Position numbers and translations under genes: made by a program. 64,000 nucleotides of DNA from Ophiocordyceps camponoti-saundersi (nom. inval.) (Eukaryota > Ascomycota > Sordariomycetes > Hypocreales > Ophiocordycipitaceae), in the NCBI GenBank assembly GCA_003339415.1, contig PDHQ01000134.1, forward strand, positions 1 through 64,000, given 5' to 3'. Shown piece after piece: positions 32,647-42,930 of the stretch. The notes below the pieces were generated by a model, which was given only the letters and a program-made list of their open reading frames with translations, was not told the origin of the DNA and searched no databases. Every line of letters begins with the position of its first letter. The stretch's first letter is position 1.

Positions 32647-34392
32647 GTTGCATGCAGGTAGGGAGGTAGGTATCCGTGGATGGGTAGGTAGGTACCTAGG
32701 TTAAGTATTGTTGAGAGGGAAGATGATGACGATGGCGGTTTGTTTGTGGCTGTTCTTGATTGAACAAGGGAAGGGAGAGGAGAGAGGGGAGAGGGGAGAG
32801 AAGAGAGAGGGGAGAGGGGAGAGAAGAGAGAGAGAAAAGGCGAGAGAAGCGGCCTTATCGCATCGTCGAATTGACCTTGAACGGCGATCGCGTGGTCATC
32901 GTCGGCTATGGCGGGAAGATGCAGGGAAGGTTATTTTGTTGTTTGTTTGTTGTTTTCTCTATTGTTTGGGTTCAAGTCGTCATGGGAAGAGAGATGTCGG
33001 ATGAGGCAGGGCGTAGGAAAGACGAGAGGAATAGGAGAAGAGAGGGAGAGAGAGATTATTGTGAGAGAGGGGAGAGATGGGAGGAAGATGAAGGAGAAGA
33101 AGGAGATGCGAGAGACAGAGAGAGTTGGAGTCATCCGAAGTCGTCAGATGGTCGTACTGTGCGATCTAAACGGTATCTGCATGGTATAGCTTATCTTGCA
33201 GGCTGCAAGAAACGGACTGCACAGCGTAGTAATAGCCTGGGTTGGCGTGGGAAGCCCAGTAAAAGGTGGGTAGGAGCGGGGCGGAAAACACGGTGCGAAT
33301 AGTATCGAGTGCATACTCACTCGTAGGTATCTACTAGCCTGACATGGTATGGTATGGCTTGGTTGGTTGGGTTGGGAAGAGGCTTAGCCTGTCTGTGGCT
33401 GCTGCTGTTGTGCTGTGGCTGTTGTTTGTCTGTGTCTACCTCCTATCCCGTCTGTATGTGTGTCTTTCTTTGTGCGTCCCTTGATGATGATGATGATGAT
33501 GCCTGACCTGAATGACGATCTAGATTGTATCTCTAATCAGCTTCCCGTCACTCCATTTTTTTTTTATTTCGGGCCGGCCCTTTTTTTTGTTTGGTCCGGG
33601 GGGGAGGGAAAACCGTCTCAAACTTCCCCCCAAATTCTGAACAAGGCAGCCTACCTACCTAGGCAAAGCATCATCAAGCACGCGTTGAGGAATGCATGTG
33701 ACGCATGGCTGGCAGCTGATGGATGAGCTTTTGCCAATTGAATATCGCGCCCACGAGACGGTTATGACGAACAAGGTCTTTGACATTCCTCTTACATACA
33801 ACTTGGTACTTTGCAGCTCTGCAGGGTCGAATCATGGTCCCTCCCTCCCTTCCCCCCCAGGTTTCCCTTTTCTCGTTCTCCTTCTTCTTCTTCTTCTTCT
33901 TCCCCGGTGTCTTACATACATACAGTTTTCTCTCTCTCTCTCTCTATGTACGGTCTCTTCACATCCCTTCATCTTTCTCTCCCTCTACCTACCTATTCAC
34001 TCACTCACTCACTGGCTGAATAATACATACATTGAACAGGCTTCTGCGCCTCTTCCACAACCACCCCCCACCCGCAACAACCTCCCCCCTGACAACCAAT
34101 CAACCAACCAACCAACCAATTACCCTTAGTACCTACTAAGTAAACTCGGCGATTCGCCGCGTACCAGAATGCGACGGAAAGCATAGCGCCGGCGCCAACC
34201 TCTAATACCGACACCGACCTACCTCTTATCCAATCCCGTCCTGTCCTATACAACTCCGCACTTACCCCAGTCCCACGCCTCCTCCTCCTCCTCCTCCTCC
34301 TCCTCCCCCTTATTGTCTGTCTCTCTATACATACATAGCTTACCCGTCTAGGGGTTGTGACGGGTTACCCGCCATTGTTTGCCGCTTTGTCT

Positions 34393-34393
<1 letters not shown>

Positions 34394-34464
<71 letters not shown>
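34394..34464. repeat. 71-base poly-C homopolymer
   Basis: An uninterrupted run of 71 C directly precedes the N gap. A second run of 22 C lies at 34560-34581. Such a long homopolymer next to Ns is more likely a sequencing or assembly product than a faithful length. Confidence 0.9.
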
Positions 34465-34465
34465 A

Positions 34466-34474
34466 NNNNNNNNN
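34466..34474. other. assembly gap (9 N)
   Basis: Nine undetermined bases follow the poly-C run. The roughly 85 bases on each side of the gap/poly-C block are imperfect copies of one another (about 34310-34394 and 34475-34560), suggesting the same locus was assembled twice. Confidence 0.97.
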
Positions 34475-34905
34475 CCTTTTTGTTTGTGTTTTCTTTCATA
34501 CTAAGCTTTCCCGCCTTGGGGTTGTGAGGGGGTACCCGGCGCGGTTTTCGGGGTTGGCTCCCCCCCCCCCCCCCCCCCCCCACCCCCATCTTCTTGTTCC
34601 TCCCCAGCCCGGCCCGTCACTTACAAGACATGCCCCGTCTCTTCTTTTTTTGTTTGGCCTCCCTCCTTTTCACACACTCACACACGCAATCTCTCTCTCT
34701 CACTCACACACTCCCCCGCCCACAAGCCCGTGAAACAAAAGTGGCCTACCCGTGGCATGTCTTCTTCGTTCATTTATTAATCAAGGCCCGTTCCCGCCGC
34801 TACTGAACCGGGCTCTCTCTCTCTCTCTCTCTTCCTGCTCATCGTCTCTTCTTACCCAACTCGAGCTCCAATTTCCTCGTCGCTTCATCTTCATTTCTCA
34901 CCATC

Positions 34906-35974
34906 ATGGCCGCCGCCGGCAGATTACTCGTCTTGCTGCCCGTTGTCCTCGCCCTTGTCAGCTTCGTCCTCACCTCTCTCACCCTCTTTGCCGGTCATAA
35001 GCAGGGTTTCATGGAGGACTATGCCGTCATTCGGGTGAGCCAAACCAGCCAGCCCCGACATCATCACCTACAGTGCTGTATGCTAACAACAACTCAACTG
35101 TCAAGATCAACACCTCTCATATCGGTCACAACCTCTTCGATAAGCGCGACGACTCCAACGGCCAGCCAACTCTCCTCACCGACCTTCAAGGCTGGATAAA
35201 CGACAAAAAGGGCGATATCGAAGGCACCATCAAGGGCAAGCTTAATGAGGGCGCCGGCCGCCTCGTCGACAAGGTCGTCGACAAACTACACCTCTCCCAG
35301 TGGTATTCGATGCACATCATGGACGCCTGCGAGGGATCATTCGAGCCCAACTTTACTTCCCCCGACGCCAAGCTGAAGACGACCAAGTGCACCTCGTCGG
35401 GTCCTACCCGTAAGCGTCATCTTTATTCCCCTTCTCCCGCCTCGTCGCTGACTCTTCTCTCTCTCCAGACCGGCTCAACCTGACCCATCTGGTCGACAGC
35501 CAACTCAACTCCGGCCCCTTCAAACTCAGCCTCACCGACGTCAGCTGGCCCGACAGCGTGCAGGACAAGATCGACGGGCTCAACGACGCCCTGACCGGCC
35601 TCTTCGTCGTCTACGTCCTGGCCATGGGCTGCAGCGGCCTCTCGATGCTGGCCAGCCTCGGCGCCTTCTTCCTACCCGACGTCAGGATCCTGATCCTCCT
35701 CAACCTCGTCATCGCCTCCATGGGCGGAATGGCCTGTCTCATCGGCAGCATCATCGTCACGGCCACCACGTCCGAGGCGGTCAGGCACATCAACAGCAGA
35801 GGCGCCCGCTTCGGTATCTCGGCCTTACGCGGCATCAAGTTTTACACCGTCGGTTGGATCGCCACCGGCTTCATGCTTGCCGTCACCGCCTATTGGTTGG
35901 CTCAGTTCTTCCTCGTTCGACATGCCCTGGCCACTGCCAAGTTGAGGGAGAAGCAGCAGGCGTCAGAGGCGTGA
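34906..35974 (+). CDS. SUR7/PalI-family plasma membrane protein
   Basis: Three exons, 34906-35034, 35106-35409 and 35469-35974, give 312 aa. A first TM segment near the N-terminus (LLVLLPVVLALVSFVLTSL) is followed by a large extracellular loop of about 180 residues. Three clustered TM segments then follow: LTGLFVVYVLAMGCSGLSML, ILILLNLVIASMGGMACLIG and VGWIATGFMLAVTAYWLAQF. The loop contains QWYSMHIMDACEG with a second Cys in TTKC, the claudin-like W...C...C pattern of the SUR7 family. Family members organise eisosomes or cortical patches or act in pH sensing (PalI); which applies is not clear. The N-terminal loop has N-glycosylation sequons (NFTS, NLTH). Confidence 0.87.
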
Positions 35975-36574
35975 GACTGAGGCAAAGACAGAAGAGAGAG
36001 AAGAAAAAAACACGAACAAAAGAAGAAGAAGACGAAGTTGTCACGATTATGATGAAAAAAAAAGGAGAGAGACGGTTTTAATCAGCGCTGTTGTTTTCTT
36101 TTTTTCTCCAACTCATGTTTGGTGAGGAGCTGGGAGTTGATTCTGAGAGTCATCCCTTGAGACTTGTGAGTGTGTGAGAGATGAGCGAGAGAGAGAGATG
36201 ATGATGATGATCTTCTTGGGGCTCGCTCGCCCTCTTTTGTATAACGACATTTTTTATATTACTTTGATATATCTTTACTACTAGCTTAGTTATTTAGATA
36301 GAGCTGCAGGAAAGGAAGACCAAGGGGAAGAAGGGAAGGTAGAAAAGGGGAAGAAAGAAGGGACGAGCGATCGTCGTCATGATTAATACCCTCCTTCGGG
36401 AACTATGTTGTTGTAGTTGTTGCAGTTGCAGTTGCTGTTGTTGCAGTTGCAGTTGTTGGTTGTCCACGATGACAAGAGAAGAAAAGAGAAGAAAAGAATA
36501 GAAGATGAAACGGTTAGACGACAATGAAAGGCCTGATGGCATCTTGAGTCTTGACTACCTACACCATCTCTCTT
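35975..36574. other. intergenic between SUR7-like and F-box genes
   Basis: About 600 bases between converging stops, A-rich (AAAAAAA at 36005 and 36056), with a (TTGTTGCAG)n patch at 36408-36455. No gene supported. Confidence 0.55.
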
Positions 36575-37492
36575 TCACATGACCTTTTGTCCGCACAACC
36601 CTATCCGCAGAACCCTATCCACAGAACCCCGTTCATATAACTTACAACTTGCTGACCTCAGTATACATACGTGACGCTCTGGTTCAACCGAGGATGGCTC
36701 TGCTTCATCCGCCAACTTCTCCTGTTCTTCATCAGCTGACGACTTCTCCTCTGCTTCCTCAGCTGACGACTTCTCCTCTGCTCCTTCAGCTGACGACTTC
36801 TTCTCTGCTTCTTCAGTCGACGAACTCTCTGTTCCTTCAGCTGAGGACTCCTCTACTTCATCAACCGGTAAATTTCCTGCTCCTCCAGCCGAGGAAGCCT
36901 CCTCCAGCTGAAGCCTCCGCCATTCACACTCTTTATTCCAAACGTCAATCGTCCAGCAATAATATTGGCGAGAATTAAATGTCCAGGCAATATCCTCCAA
37001 AATACGAAGCGCCTCAAACTTTTCACCCCGCCAAATCCGAGTCTCATTGACCACTCGTGGTTTTTGATCTCGGTACTGTGACGTGTATTGTCGAAACATG
37101 GCCGAGCTGGGAACCTTGACCTTCTTCCCGGCATAACACCATAGGAGGTACTTGCAGGTTAGTCTCAGTTTGAGTTGCTCTACCGGTTCGAAGATGTCGT
37201 GGATCATCCAGAGGATGTCTAGGGGGAGGGAGACGAGCATTTTCGATTCCAACTGTGGATGTGTCGTTGTGTAGTCGAGCTTTTTTTTAAATCGTTTGCC
37301 AAGTCAGTTAAGAAAGGGAGAGAAGGGCGAGCATCATCGACTTACCCTGGCAGGAATCTTGAATTCGCCCCATTCGCGAGCGGGATGATTTCGTTCCCTG
37401 TCATCTACATGATAGTCGTTCAAGACATCTTTTTTTCCATTCCATGCGAGCATACAGTCGTAAAGGAACCAGTGGTCGTTCTCTGAAGTCAT
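36575..37492 (-). CDS. F-box-like protein with acidic tandem repeats
   Basis: Two exons, 37492-37346 and 37252-36575, give about 274 aa. Donor GTAAGT and acceptor CCACAG join FKIPAR to LESKMLVSLPLDILWMI. The F-box spans about residues 54-87 (VSLPLDILWMIHDIF, then LKLRLTCKYLLW). An adaptor role in an SCF ubiquitin ligase follows from the domain; the substrate is unknown. Residues about 175-230 are a repeat of the nonapeptide SSAEEAEEK, made by 27-bp DNA repeats. The C-terminal end beyond the repeat (RHVCILRSASCKLYERG) starts at a GTATGT that could be an intron donor, so the last 30 residues are doubtful. Confidence 0.65.
36734..36865. repeat. 27-bp coding tandem repeat in the F-box gene
   Basis: Units beginning AGCTGACGACTTCTCCTC start at 36734, 36761, 36788 and (diverged) 36815 and 36839. 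They encode SSAEEAEEK-type nonapeptides on the minus strand. Copy number probably varies between isolates. Confidence 0.85.
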
Positions 37493-38912
37493 GATGATGA
37501 TGATGTGGTAGTGGTAGGTCGTTGTAGTGACAGAAACCACAAGGGCAAGCGACGCTGATGAAAGAACTGGGGAAGAAAGAAAGAAGAGGGTAAGAGTTTC
37601 TGTAAGAGGATGGAGTGGTGGTGCATATACTAGGGGAAGATGGCTGATACGAGGCCAGTTATCAGATGGTTCGTTTCGCTTTACCTTTGTGAATGAGAGC
37701 CCGTGAGCTGTATACGCGTATTGGAGTGAGTCACGGAAGGCTGGAGTCTATCTGCAGATGGAAAGTATAAGGCCTGGTCTAAACCTGCACCAGTGTAGAT
37801 AGTATGAGGCGGTAAGCCTAGTCTGTAGATGGTGGATGCTCTGACTTACACATGCCCAACTCAGATCTGTCAGTGGGAAGAGCTTCGAAACGGAGTCATG
37901 GCTGTCAGTTGAGGGACGAAACAAGTCAAAAATACCCTCAGGTATAGATGAGCTTCCCTTCTTTCTCATACAGTCAGGCGATTTGATTCACAGCCATCAC
38001 CTCAAAGCATAGTAAAGAATCTTCTCCTCTACTGCTTCTTAGGTCAACTTTCGCCTTGCCTGAGTTTCACTTTGATTGACCAGAGTCCATGGAAAGAAAT
38101 TGGATAGAGAATCCCGTCAAGGGCACAAGGGTGGTGAGCTGTATGTTAGCATGGCGTGCAAGACAACCGATGAACGGAAACCTACGCATACCATCTGTCT
38201 GAATGCTTTCTTGAGTCAATGAGCAATGTCTATATTGTATGTGTATTCACGCCAGTTGTAACCTCTCTTGTTATCCACGAACCGGTAAACACCGACGTCA
38301 GTCCAAGTTTCACCGTCTTGAACCACCATGGCCGTCACGAACAGGGCATCTTAGAGTAGGTACGTCATCTGCCCCCCCCCCCCCCCCCAAAGACTATATC
38401 GTTCCCTCTTTTCGCTGCTGTATCCAGGGGTATTACATACATACATACGCATTCAGCTGTGACGTTGTGCATATTAACAAAATGCCGGGTTGAACAAGGG
38501 TCGGGAGTTGATAGGACTCGAGTACGGATACGGATACTTCCCAGTGCTTATGCTGCTTCCCGCAGAATCGAGATTTCAACTGCAGTAACGAGACATGGTT
38601 GAACAGACCTCTAGCGCCGACTAGCCCGCCCAGACTAAGAGATACCATTGAAGCGAGCTTATGCAAAGCCTGTGATGGTTGACGGCTGTTGCGTTCGGTT
38701 ACGTGTCTTGTCTTGAATGGGACGGTTCAGCTGAGAGGGAGAGTAAAGATGGAATATCTAAACCTGGTCATGGCCTGGTTTCTATCAGAATGCTCGGGAG
38801 AAGTTGCCGGTAGTGAACGATACAGAAACATAGAGGGAGAAAGAGAAGTGTTTAATAGAGCGTCGTGTCGCCTGTTTTGACTTCTCTGAGCCAGCCTTCA
38901 AGACCCTTCAAC
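37493..38912. other. 1.4-kb divergent intergenic region
   Basis: It lies between the F-box gene and the polytopic membrane protein. A minus-strand frame at 37748-37969 (MRKKGSSSIPEGIFDLF) runs into a GTAAGT donor and could be a small gene exon; a plus frame at 38689-38880 has no recognisable features. A 17-C run lies at about 38373-38389. Two overlapping TACGGATA copies are at 38523-38536. Nothing is firm. Confidence 0.45.
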
Positions 38913-40090
38913 ATGGCCATCAAGACTTCAACCCTAGACAAGCCATTCTTCTCTCTTGATATAAGAGACTTGCGAGTGCGAAACTTCTTGATACTACAGT
39001 TCTATGCCTTTGTATTGTTCATCCTAGTCACAGCCTTGTTATTCTTCCTATCAACAGCTCCATTCGCTCACGGCCAAGTCGACGGAACCCACCTCAATGA
39101 AACAATCCCATACTCCCCCACGACTTCTTCGTCATTACAATGCTCCGACATCTGGTTCGCTCTAGGCTCCATGGTTGCCATCGACGCCTTCTGGGTTGTG
39201 TCGACGCTCAACCAGGCAGTGATTAAGAACTGGCATTATTTCGTCAGCTTGCCCATGATGGCTATTGCGTCCATCTTCTCGTTTGTTTTATACTTGTTCA
39301 GTCAGGGGACGTTGGCTACGCTTACGTTTCATCGTCATTCACTCGCCATAGCTTTGCCGTGCGTGGTATACATGCTGTTCTGCCTTATGCTCTTCACTTT
39401 AAAGACGCCGCCTCCGTCCACGGCGGTGAACAGCTATTTCGGCTCTATGCAGAGATATAGCGATAGGTTATGTCGGTTGACTTGCGGATGGCAACCTGCG
39501 CTCCGAGCTACGGCCGCCATCGGATGTCTGTCTATACTCCTTACAGTGGTTGTGCCCCAGAAGTTGGCTACCATGATCCCGCTGGTAGCCATCAGCTTCG
39601 AAGTATGTATTGTATAAGTATACATGAGCAGTGTTGTCAACTACTAACATATCGATAGGCCATCTTCCTTGCCTTCAAGAGAATGGGCAGAGGCCCCGAG
39701 TACACGTTGAGCGGCGGCATCTTCGTCCAAGCCATATCCTGCACACACTGGGGCATCCCCCAAGTGCTGGCAAACCCGCGCTTGACTCTTCCTGCGTGGA
39801 TATTTCTAGTCCTTCTCCTGGCTAGTCGGCTGATACTGGATCTGCATCTGCAAACGGTGTTTCGCAACTATCCCGAGATTCTTTGGGCACGTAACCAAGT
39901 CTTACTCCCGACTCGAAGTCTAGTCAAGGCTTGTATAGGCATGTTGATGATGGAGAATTTGGGGTATCCGGTGGTGTCTTACTTTAAGCTGATCGTTGTG
40001 CCTCTGTGGTATTCTATCAGTGTCTTGGGTGTTGCAGCTCCAGCTTCGTATGGGTTCGCCTTTGGGAAGATCAAATCCGTCTCTGGGTGA
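38913..40090 (+). CDS. polytopic membrane protein of unknown function
   Basis: Two exons, 38913-39602 and 39659-40090, give 373 aa. The intron has a GTATGT donor, a textbook CTAAC branch point (39642-39646) and a GATAG acceptor; it joins LVAISFE to AIFLAFKRMG. About nine hydrophobic segments can be seen, for example FLILQFYAFVLFILVTALLF, IWFALGSMVAIDAFWVV, SLAIALPCVVYMLFCLMLF, AWIFLVLLLASRLILDL and LIVVPLWYSISVLGVAAPAS. One loop carries HLNETIPYSPTTSSS with a glycosylation sequon. I recognise no transporter, channel or enzyme motif. It lies at the edge of the accessory-looking island. Good exon structure makes it a real gene; function unknown. Confidence 0.72.
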
Positions 40091-40644
40091 AGAAACAGCG
40101 ATATGATGTTGATACTACAGCTCTATTCTGTATCACAAGGCTGCACCTTGTCTCTGCAGTTTCTCAGGCCCAGCGTATGGTATGAACCCACATACTTACA
40201 AGCGGACAGTCGAATCCCATGGCTATAAATTTAGGTGGCAGATCTTTCAAGATTCGACAGGTTGAGATATCTTCACGTGACGATGATCAAGTTGAGTTTC
40301 TACGCCAGTCTCTTTTACTTTGTTTATACCTTTTTCTTTCCTTTTGAAGGCGGAGAGAATCACGTACGAGAAAAAAAGACAGAGTGCCTTTTGCGCATCA
40401 TGAAAGTTATTATCAGTTCCTATATTAGTATACATATGTATGTGTATGTAGTAGTTAGGTAGGTAGGAAAAGAACTAGCTTTATATATGTGTGATTTATT
40501 CCTTTCTTTTCCCCCTATATCATGCTATTGGGTATAAATAGGTAGCTTACTTCTTCGCTCCTCCATCTACTCCTAGACCTTTGCCCTCATCTTCCTTCTC
40601 ACTCTTTTGCTCTCTCCTATATACAAGTTCACAGCATCATCACC
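40091..40644. other. intergenic and promoter of paralogue 1
   Basis: About 550 bases. AT-rich, with a TCACGTGA at 40273-40280 and a clear TATA box 112 bases before the next start codon. No additional gene. Confidence 0.6.
40533..40541 (+). promoter_or_regulatory. TATA box of paralogue 1
   Basis: TATAAATAG preceded by GG and followed by GTAGCT lies 112 bases upstream of the ATG at 40645. The matching positions in the other two family members are 44407-44415 and 45158-45166. The leader between it and the ATG is pyrimidine-rich and can be aligned with that of paralogue 2. Confidence 0.7.
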
Positions 40645-41121
40645 ATGACGATGAATATCGATGCTGAGCCTCAGGAAACTGAAAAGTCGAAGCCGCTTCA
40701 GAAACACGACTCCTCTTCTTCAGATGAACAAAAGCTAAATGACCCCCTGGGGGAAACGACCATCAACGACCTTAGAGCATCGATCATCAACGAACAGGAC
40801 AAGTTCAATGCAAGCCTTACCAGCCAACTTGACCATCTCAAGACAATGATTGAGCGCAAGCCATCGATGATGTGCGACGACTGCAGGTTGCATTTCTTGC
40901 GGCACATAACTCAGTTCTTCCGGCACATAACTCAGGACCTACCAGGCAGAAAGGTTATGGTGTTATTATTTTCTTTCACTATTTTTATCATAATCTGTCA
41001 TCTCTTTCAGCAAGTGCTTCAAATTATGTCTGCCGATTCTGTATGGTTAGCCTGGTTTTTTTTCCTTCTCGCCATGATACCCTTTTCCTGTTGCAGCTTA
41101 AGCAGTCTGGAGAACAAGTAA
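40645..41121 (+). CDS. coiled-coil / CxDC motif / membrane-anchor protein, paralogue 1
   Basis: A single exon gives 158 aa. I recognise no known family. Order: start motif MTMNIDAEPQETEKSKPLQK, an acidic Ser-rich stretch, a short helical region (NDLRASIINEQDKFNASL to MIERKP), the motif MMCDDCRLHFLRH (C77, C80, H83), then two hydrophobic segments forming a hairpin (about 104-121 and 132-149) and a short polar tail. FLRHITQ is followed at once by FFRHITQ, a tandem 21-bp duplication. It shares the start, the CxDC..H motif and the anchor with the genes at 42931-44301 and 45295-45924. It is the shortest member, with almost no coiled-coil. Membrane localisation is inferred; function unknown. Confidence 0.75.
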   Translation: MTMNIDAEPQETEKSKPLQKHDSSSSDEQKLNDPLGETTINDLRASIINEQDKFNASLTSQLDHLKTMIERKPSMMCDDCRLHFLRHITQFFRHITQDLPGRKVMVLLFSFTIFIIICHLFQQVLQIMSADSVWLAWFFFLLAMIPFSCCSLSSLENK

Positions 41122-41594
41122 AGAATACTCATAATTATCCTCTATTCCCCCTTTTTGGGTGGCCTAACTAAATTGACACCTTTGGCCGATGCGTCTGTCT
41201 ATCCTGTTTATCTCTACGGTGACATCAGTGACATGCGTACACTTCCATGGCGCTGAGTACGATCGGGATGTCCGTCATGGCCTTGAACATGGCGACAGCG
41301 ATGGCCCTATGTAATGGCCTTCAGGATGGCGATCGGGATGGCCATGGTGGTCTTGATGATGACGATCGGGATGGCCGTAATGCGAAAGAACATGGTCGCA
41401 AAGACGGTAGTGAGCTTCCCCAAGACAACTCGAAGGACCGCGAGAACTTGAAAGGCGGCAACATGCCCGACGCTGAAGACAATGAGGATACTTCAAAGGC
41501 GAAACGTCATCTTCAACATCTTAAGTCCTCAGTATCTTCGGCGTCAGTTATTTCGCCGTATCGTGTTAGTCGAAGTCGATACGAAACAAAAGGC

Positions 41595-41705
41595 AGATGC
41601 CGCAAAGAATGGAATCCAATCTAGCCAACAGCCAGATGCCGCAAAGAAGAATGGAATCCACGATCCAAACAAAAGGGAGATGCCGCAAAGTAGAATAGAA
41701 CCCAT
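41595..41705. repeat. degenerate tandem repeat, unit about 40 bp
   Basis: Three successive copies of AGATGCCGCAAAG followed by GAATGGAATCCA-like sequence start near 41596, 41633 and 41679. The third is diverged. They lie just before the 9-bp minisatellite. Confidence 0.7.
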
Positions 41706-41815
41706 GATTCCGAACAGGACGACAAGAGTTAAAGCAGAGGTTTGGATGATGAAGACTGTGAAGAGGAACAGGAGTTGAGAAGATTAAAGGTGAATAAGAA
41801 GTCCAGAATTCCAAC

Positions 41816-42013
41816 GCTGAAGACGCTGAAGACGCTGAAGACGCTGAAGACGCTGAAGACGCTGAAGACGCTGAAGACGCTGAAGACGCTGAAGACGCTG
41901 AAGACGCTGAAGACGCTGAAGACGCTGAAGACGCTGAAGACGCTGAAGACGCTGAAGACGCTGAAGACGCTGAAGACGCTGAAGACACTTAAGACGCTGA
42001 AGACACTTAAGAG
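41816..42013. repeat. 9-bp minisatellite (GCTGAAGAC)22
   Basis: Nineteen perfect GCTGAAGAC units run from 41816 to 41986. Three more units follow (ACTTAAGAC, GCTGAAGAC, ACTTAAGAG). Of the three plus frames one reads Leu-Lys-Thr, one Glu-Asp-Ala and one has a stop in every unit; the Glu-Asp-Ala frame is bounded by TAA on both sides and has no ATG. It therefore looks non-coding as it stands. Confidence 0.95.
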
Positions 42014-42930
42014 ATGGAGGCGGAGCAGTCGATGAAGACTGGCTGAATAGCTCAAGTCGTGCCCCTTCCCGTTTTGTCTGCCCATCCATGGCTTCGCTGC
42101 TCTCCAGAGCCAAAATCGAAAATTTGGTCCAGATTCTCAAATTCCAAGAACAACATGAGTGGTGCTCATGTCTGGTGTAAGGTTGAAAGGTGCGACATGT
42201 CGGCTGCCGAGCCGATCACCGTTGACCTCTATCAAGAGGGTGGGTAACGCTGATGAAGGTGGTGATGATGAATCTGATGTGATGATGCTACTGCTAGGTC
42301 TGTGTGGCTAGGCCAAGCCCTAAGAAGTAGGGCCGGCAGTGCTGACTAACCAAGGTGGTCTTTAGGGTAGGCTACTCAACAGCCTCAGACTAAGAGCAGA
42401 GGGCTACGGAAGGATGACGGGCTGGTGGTGGAAAGCTGGCTCCCCGCGGTGGCCAGAGCATGAACCTGCCACGAGATTACTTTATCTCGCACTCAATATC
42501 GGTAGTAGGCCAAGGTTTTCTGTGCGTGCTGGAGGCTGAGGCTTTGCTGTGCCTGGTGGAGGCTGAGGCTTTGCTGGTGTGTTTCTTGGGTTTGGGGATT
42601 GGATGAGCGTTGAGGTTGAGGTGAGTGTTTGTTACTGTACTCAGTAGAGAAGAGCCCAAGGATCCATGTATGCCAACTGAAACCAAGTTGAAGAAATAGA
42701 CGAACACTATCCCCCTCTTATTCCAAGTCGGACAAAGCAACGACGTCTCTTTGCCCTCTTGACCACGTCCTAGCTTTGACACATGACGCAACAAAGGCCG
42801 TTGACCAAGGCCATCAAACTTCGCCGGGACAAGAGCATATTTCAGAACACCTATTACAATCACAAAGGCCATGTGTCAGAAATGACGAATCAGCATAAAC
42901 TACCAAACTTCTATCCTCGTTGATCTCCTC

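Larger units (their letters stand above)
32647..34905. other. 2.3-kb divergent intergenic region with assembly gap
   Basis: It lies between the divergent Rab and SUR7-like genes. It is dominated by simple sequence: (GGAGAGAA)n at 32765-32840 and 33000-33120, GATGAT repeats at 33484-33500, (TTC)n at 33880-33902, CTC repeats at 34278-34305, and the poly-C/N gap described separately. Short open frames (33415-34129) run through low-complexity tracts and are not credible genes. The last 200 bases are a CT-rich leader. Confidence 0.55.
41122..42930. other. repeat-rich region without a firm gene
   Basis: It lies between paralogues 1 and 2. A 125-codon plus frame (41247-41624, start MALSTIGMSVMALNMATAMA) is hydrophilic, Asp/Lys-rich and built on GATCGGGATGGCC-type repeats. 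It may be a decayed or lineage-specific gene. Three copies of an AGATGCCGCAAAG unit lie at 41597-41700, the 9-bp minisatellite at 41816-42013, and a GCTGAGGCTTTGCTG duplication at 42530-42575. A minus frame at 42477-42872 has no family features. No gene is claimed. Confidence 0.5.

Noticed and set aside
34365..34589. Minus-strand frame reading poly-Gly through the gap
   Set aside because: Produced by the poly-C run and Ns; not a protein.
37748..37969. Possible small minus-strand gene (MRKKGSSSIPEGIFDLF) with a GTAAGT donor
   Set aside because: A single short exon with no matching second exon that I could find; too weak to annotate.
41566..42140. Four long frames through the 9-bp array (Ser-Ser-Ala, Leu-Lys-Thr, Val-Phe-Ser, Leu-Gln-Arg repeats)
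   Set aside because: Any 9-bp repeat lacking stops opens several frames at once; nothing outside the repeat looks protein-like, and no frame is favoured.
42477..42872. 131-codon minus frame just downstream of paralogue 2
   Set aside because: Lacks the start motif, CxDC and anchor of the family; Lys/Ser/His repeat at its end comes from a small DNA duplication. Kept only as part of the intergenic description.
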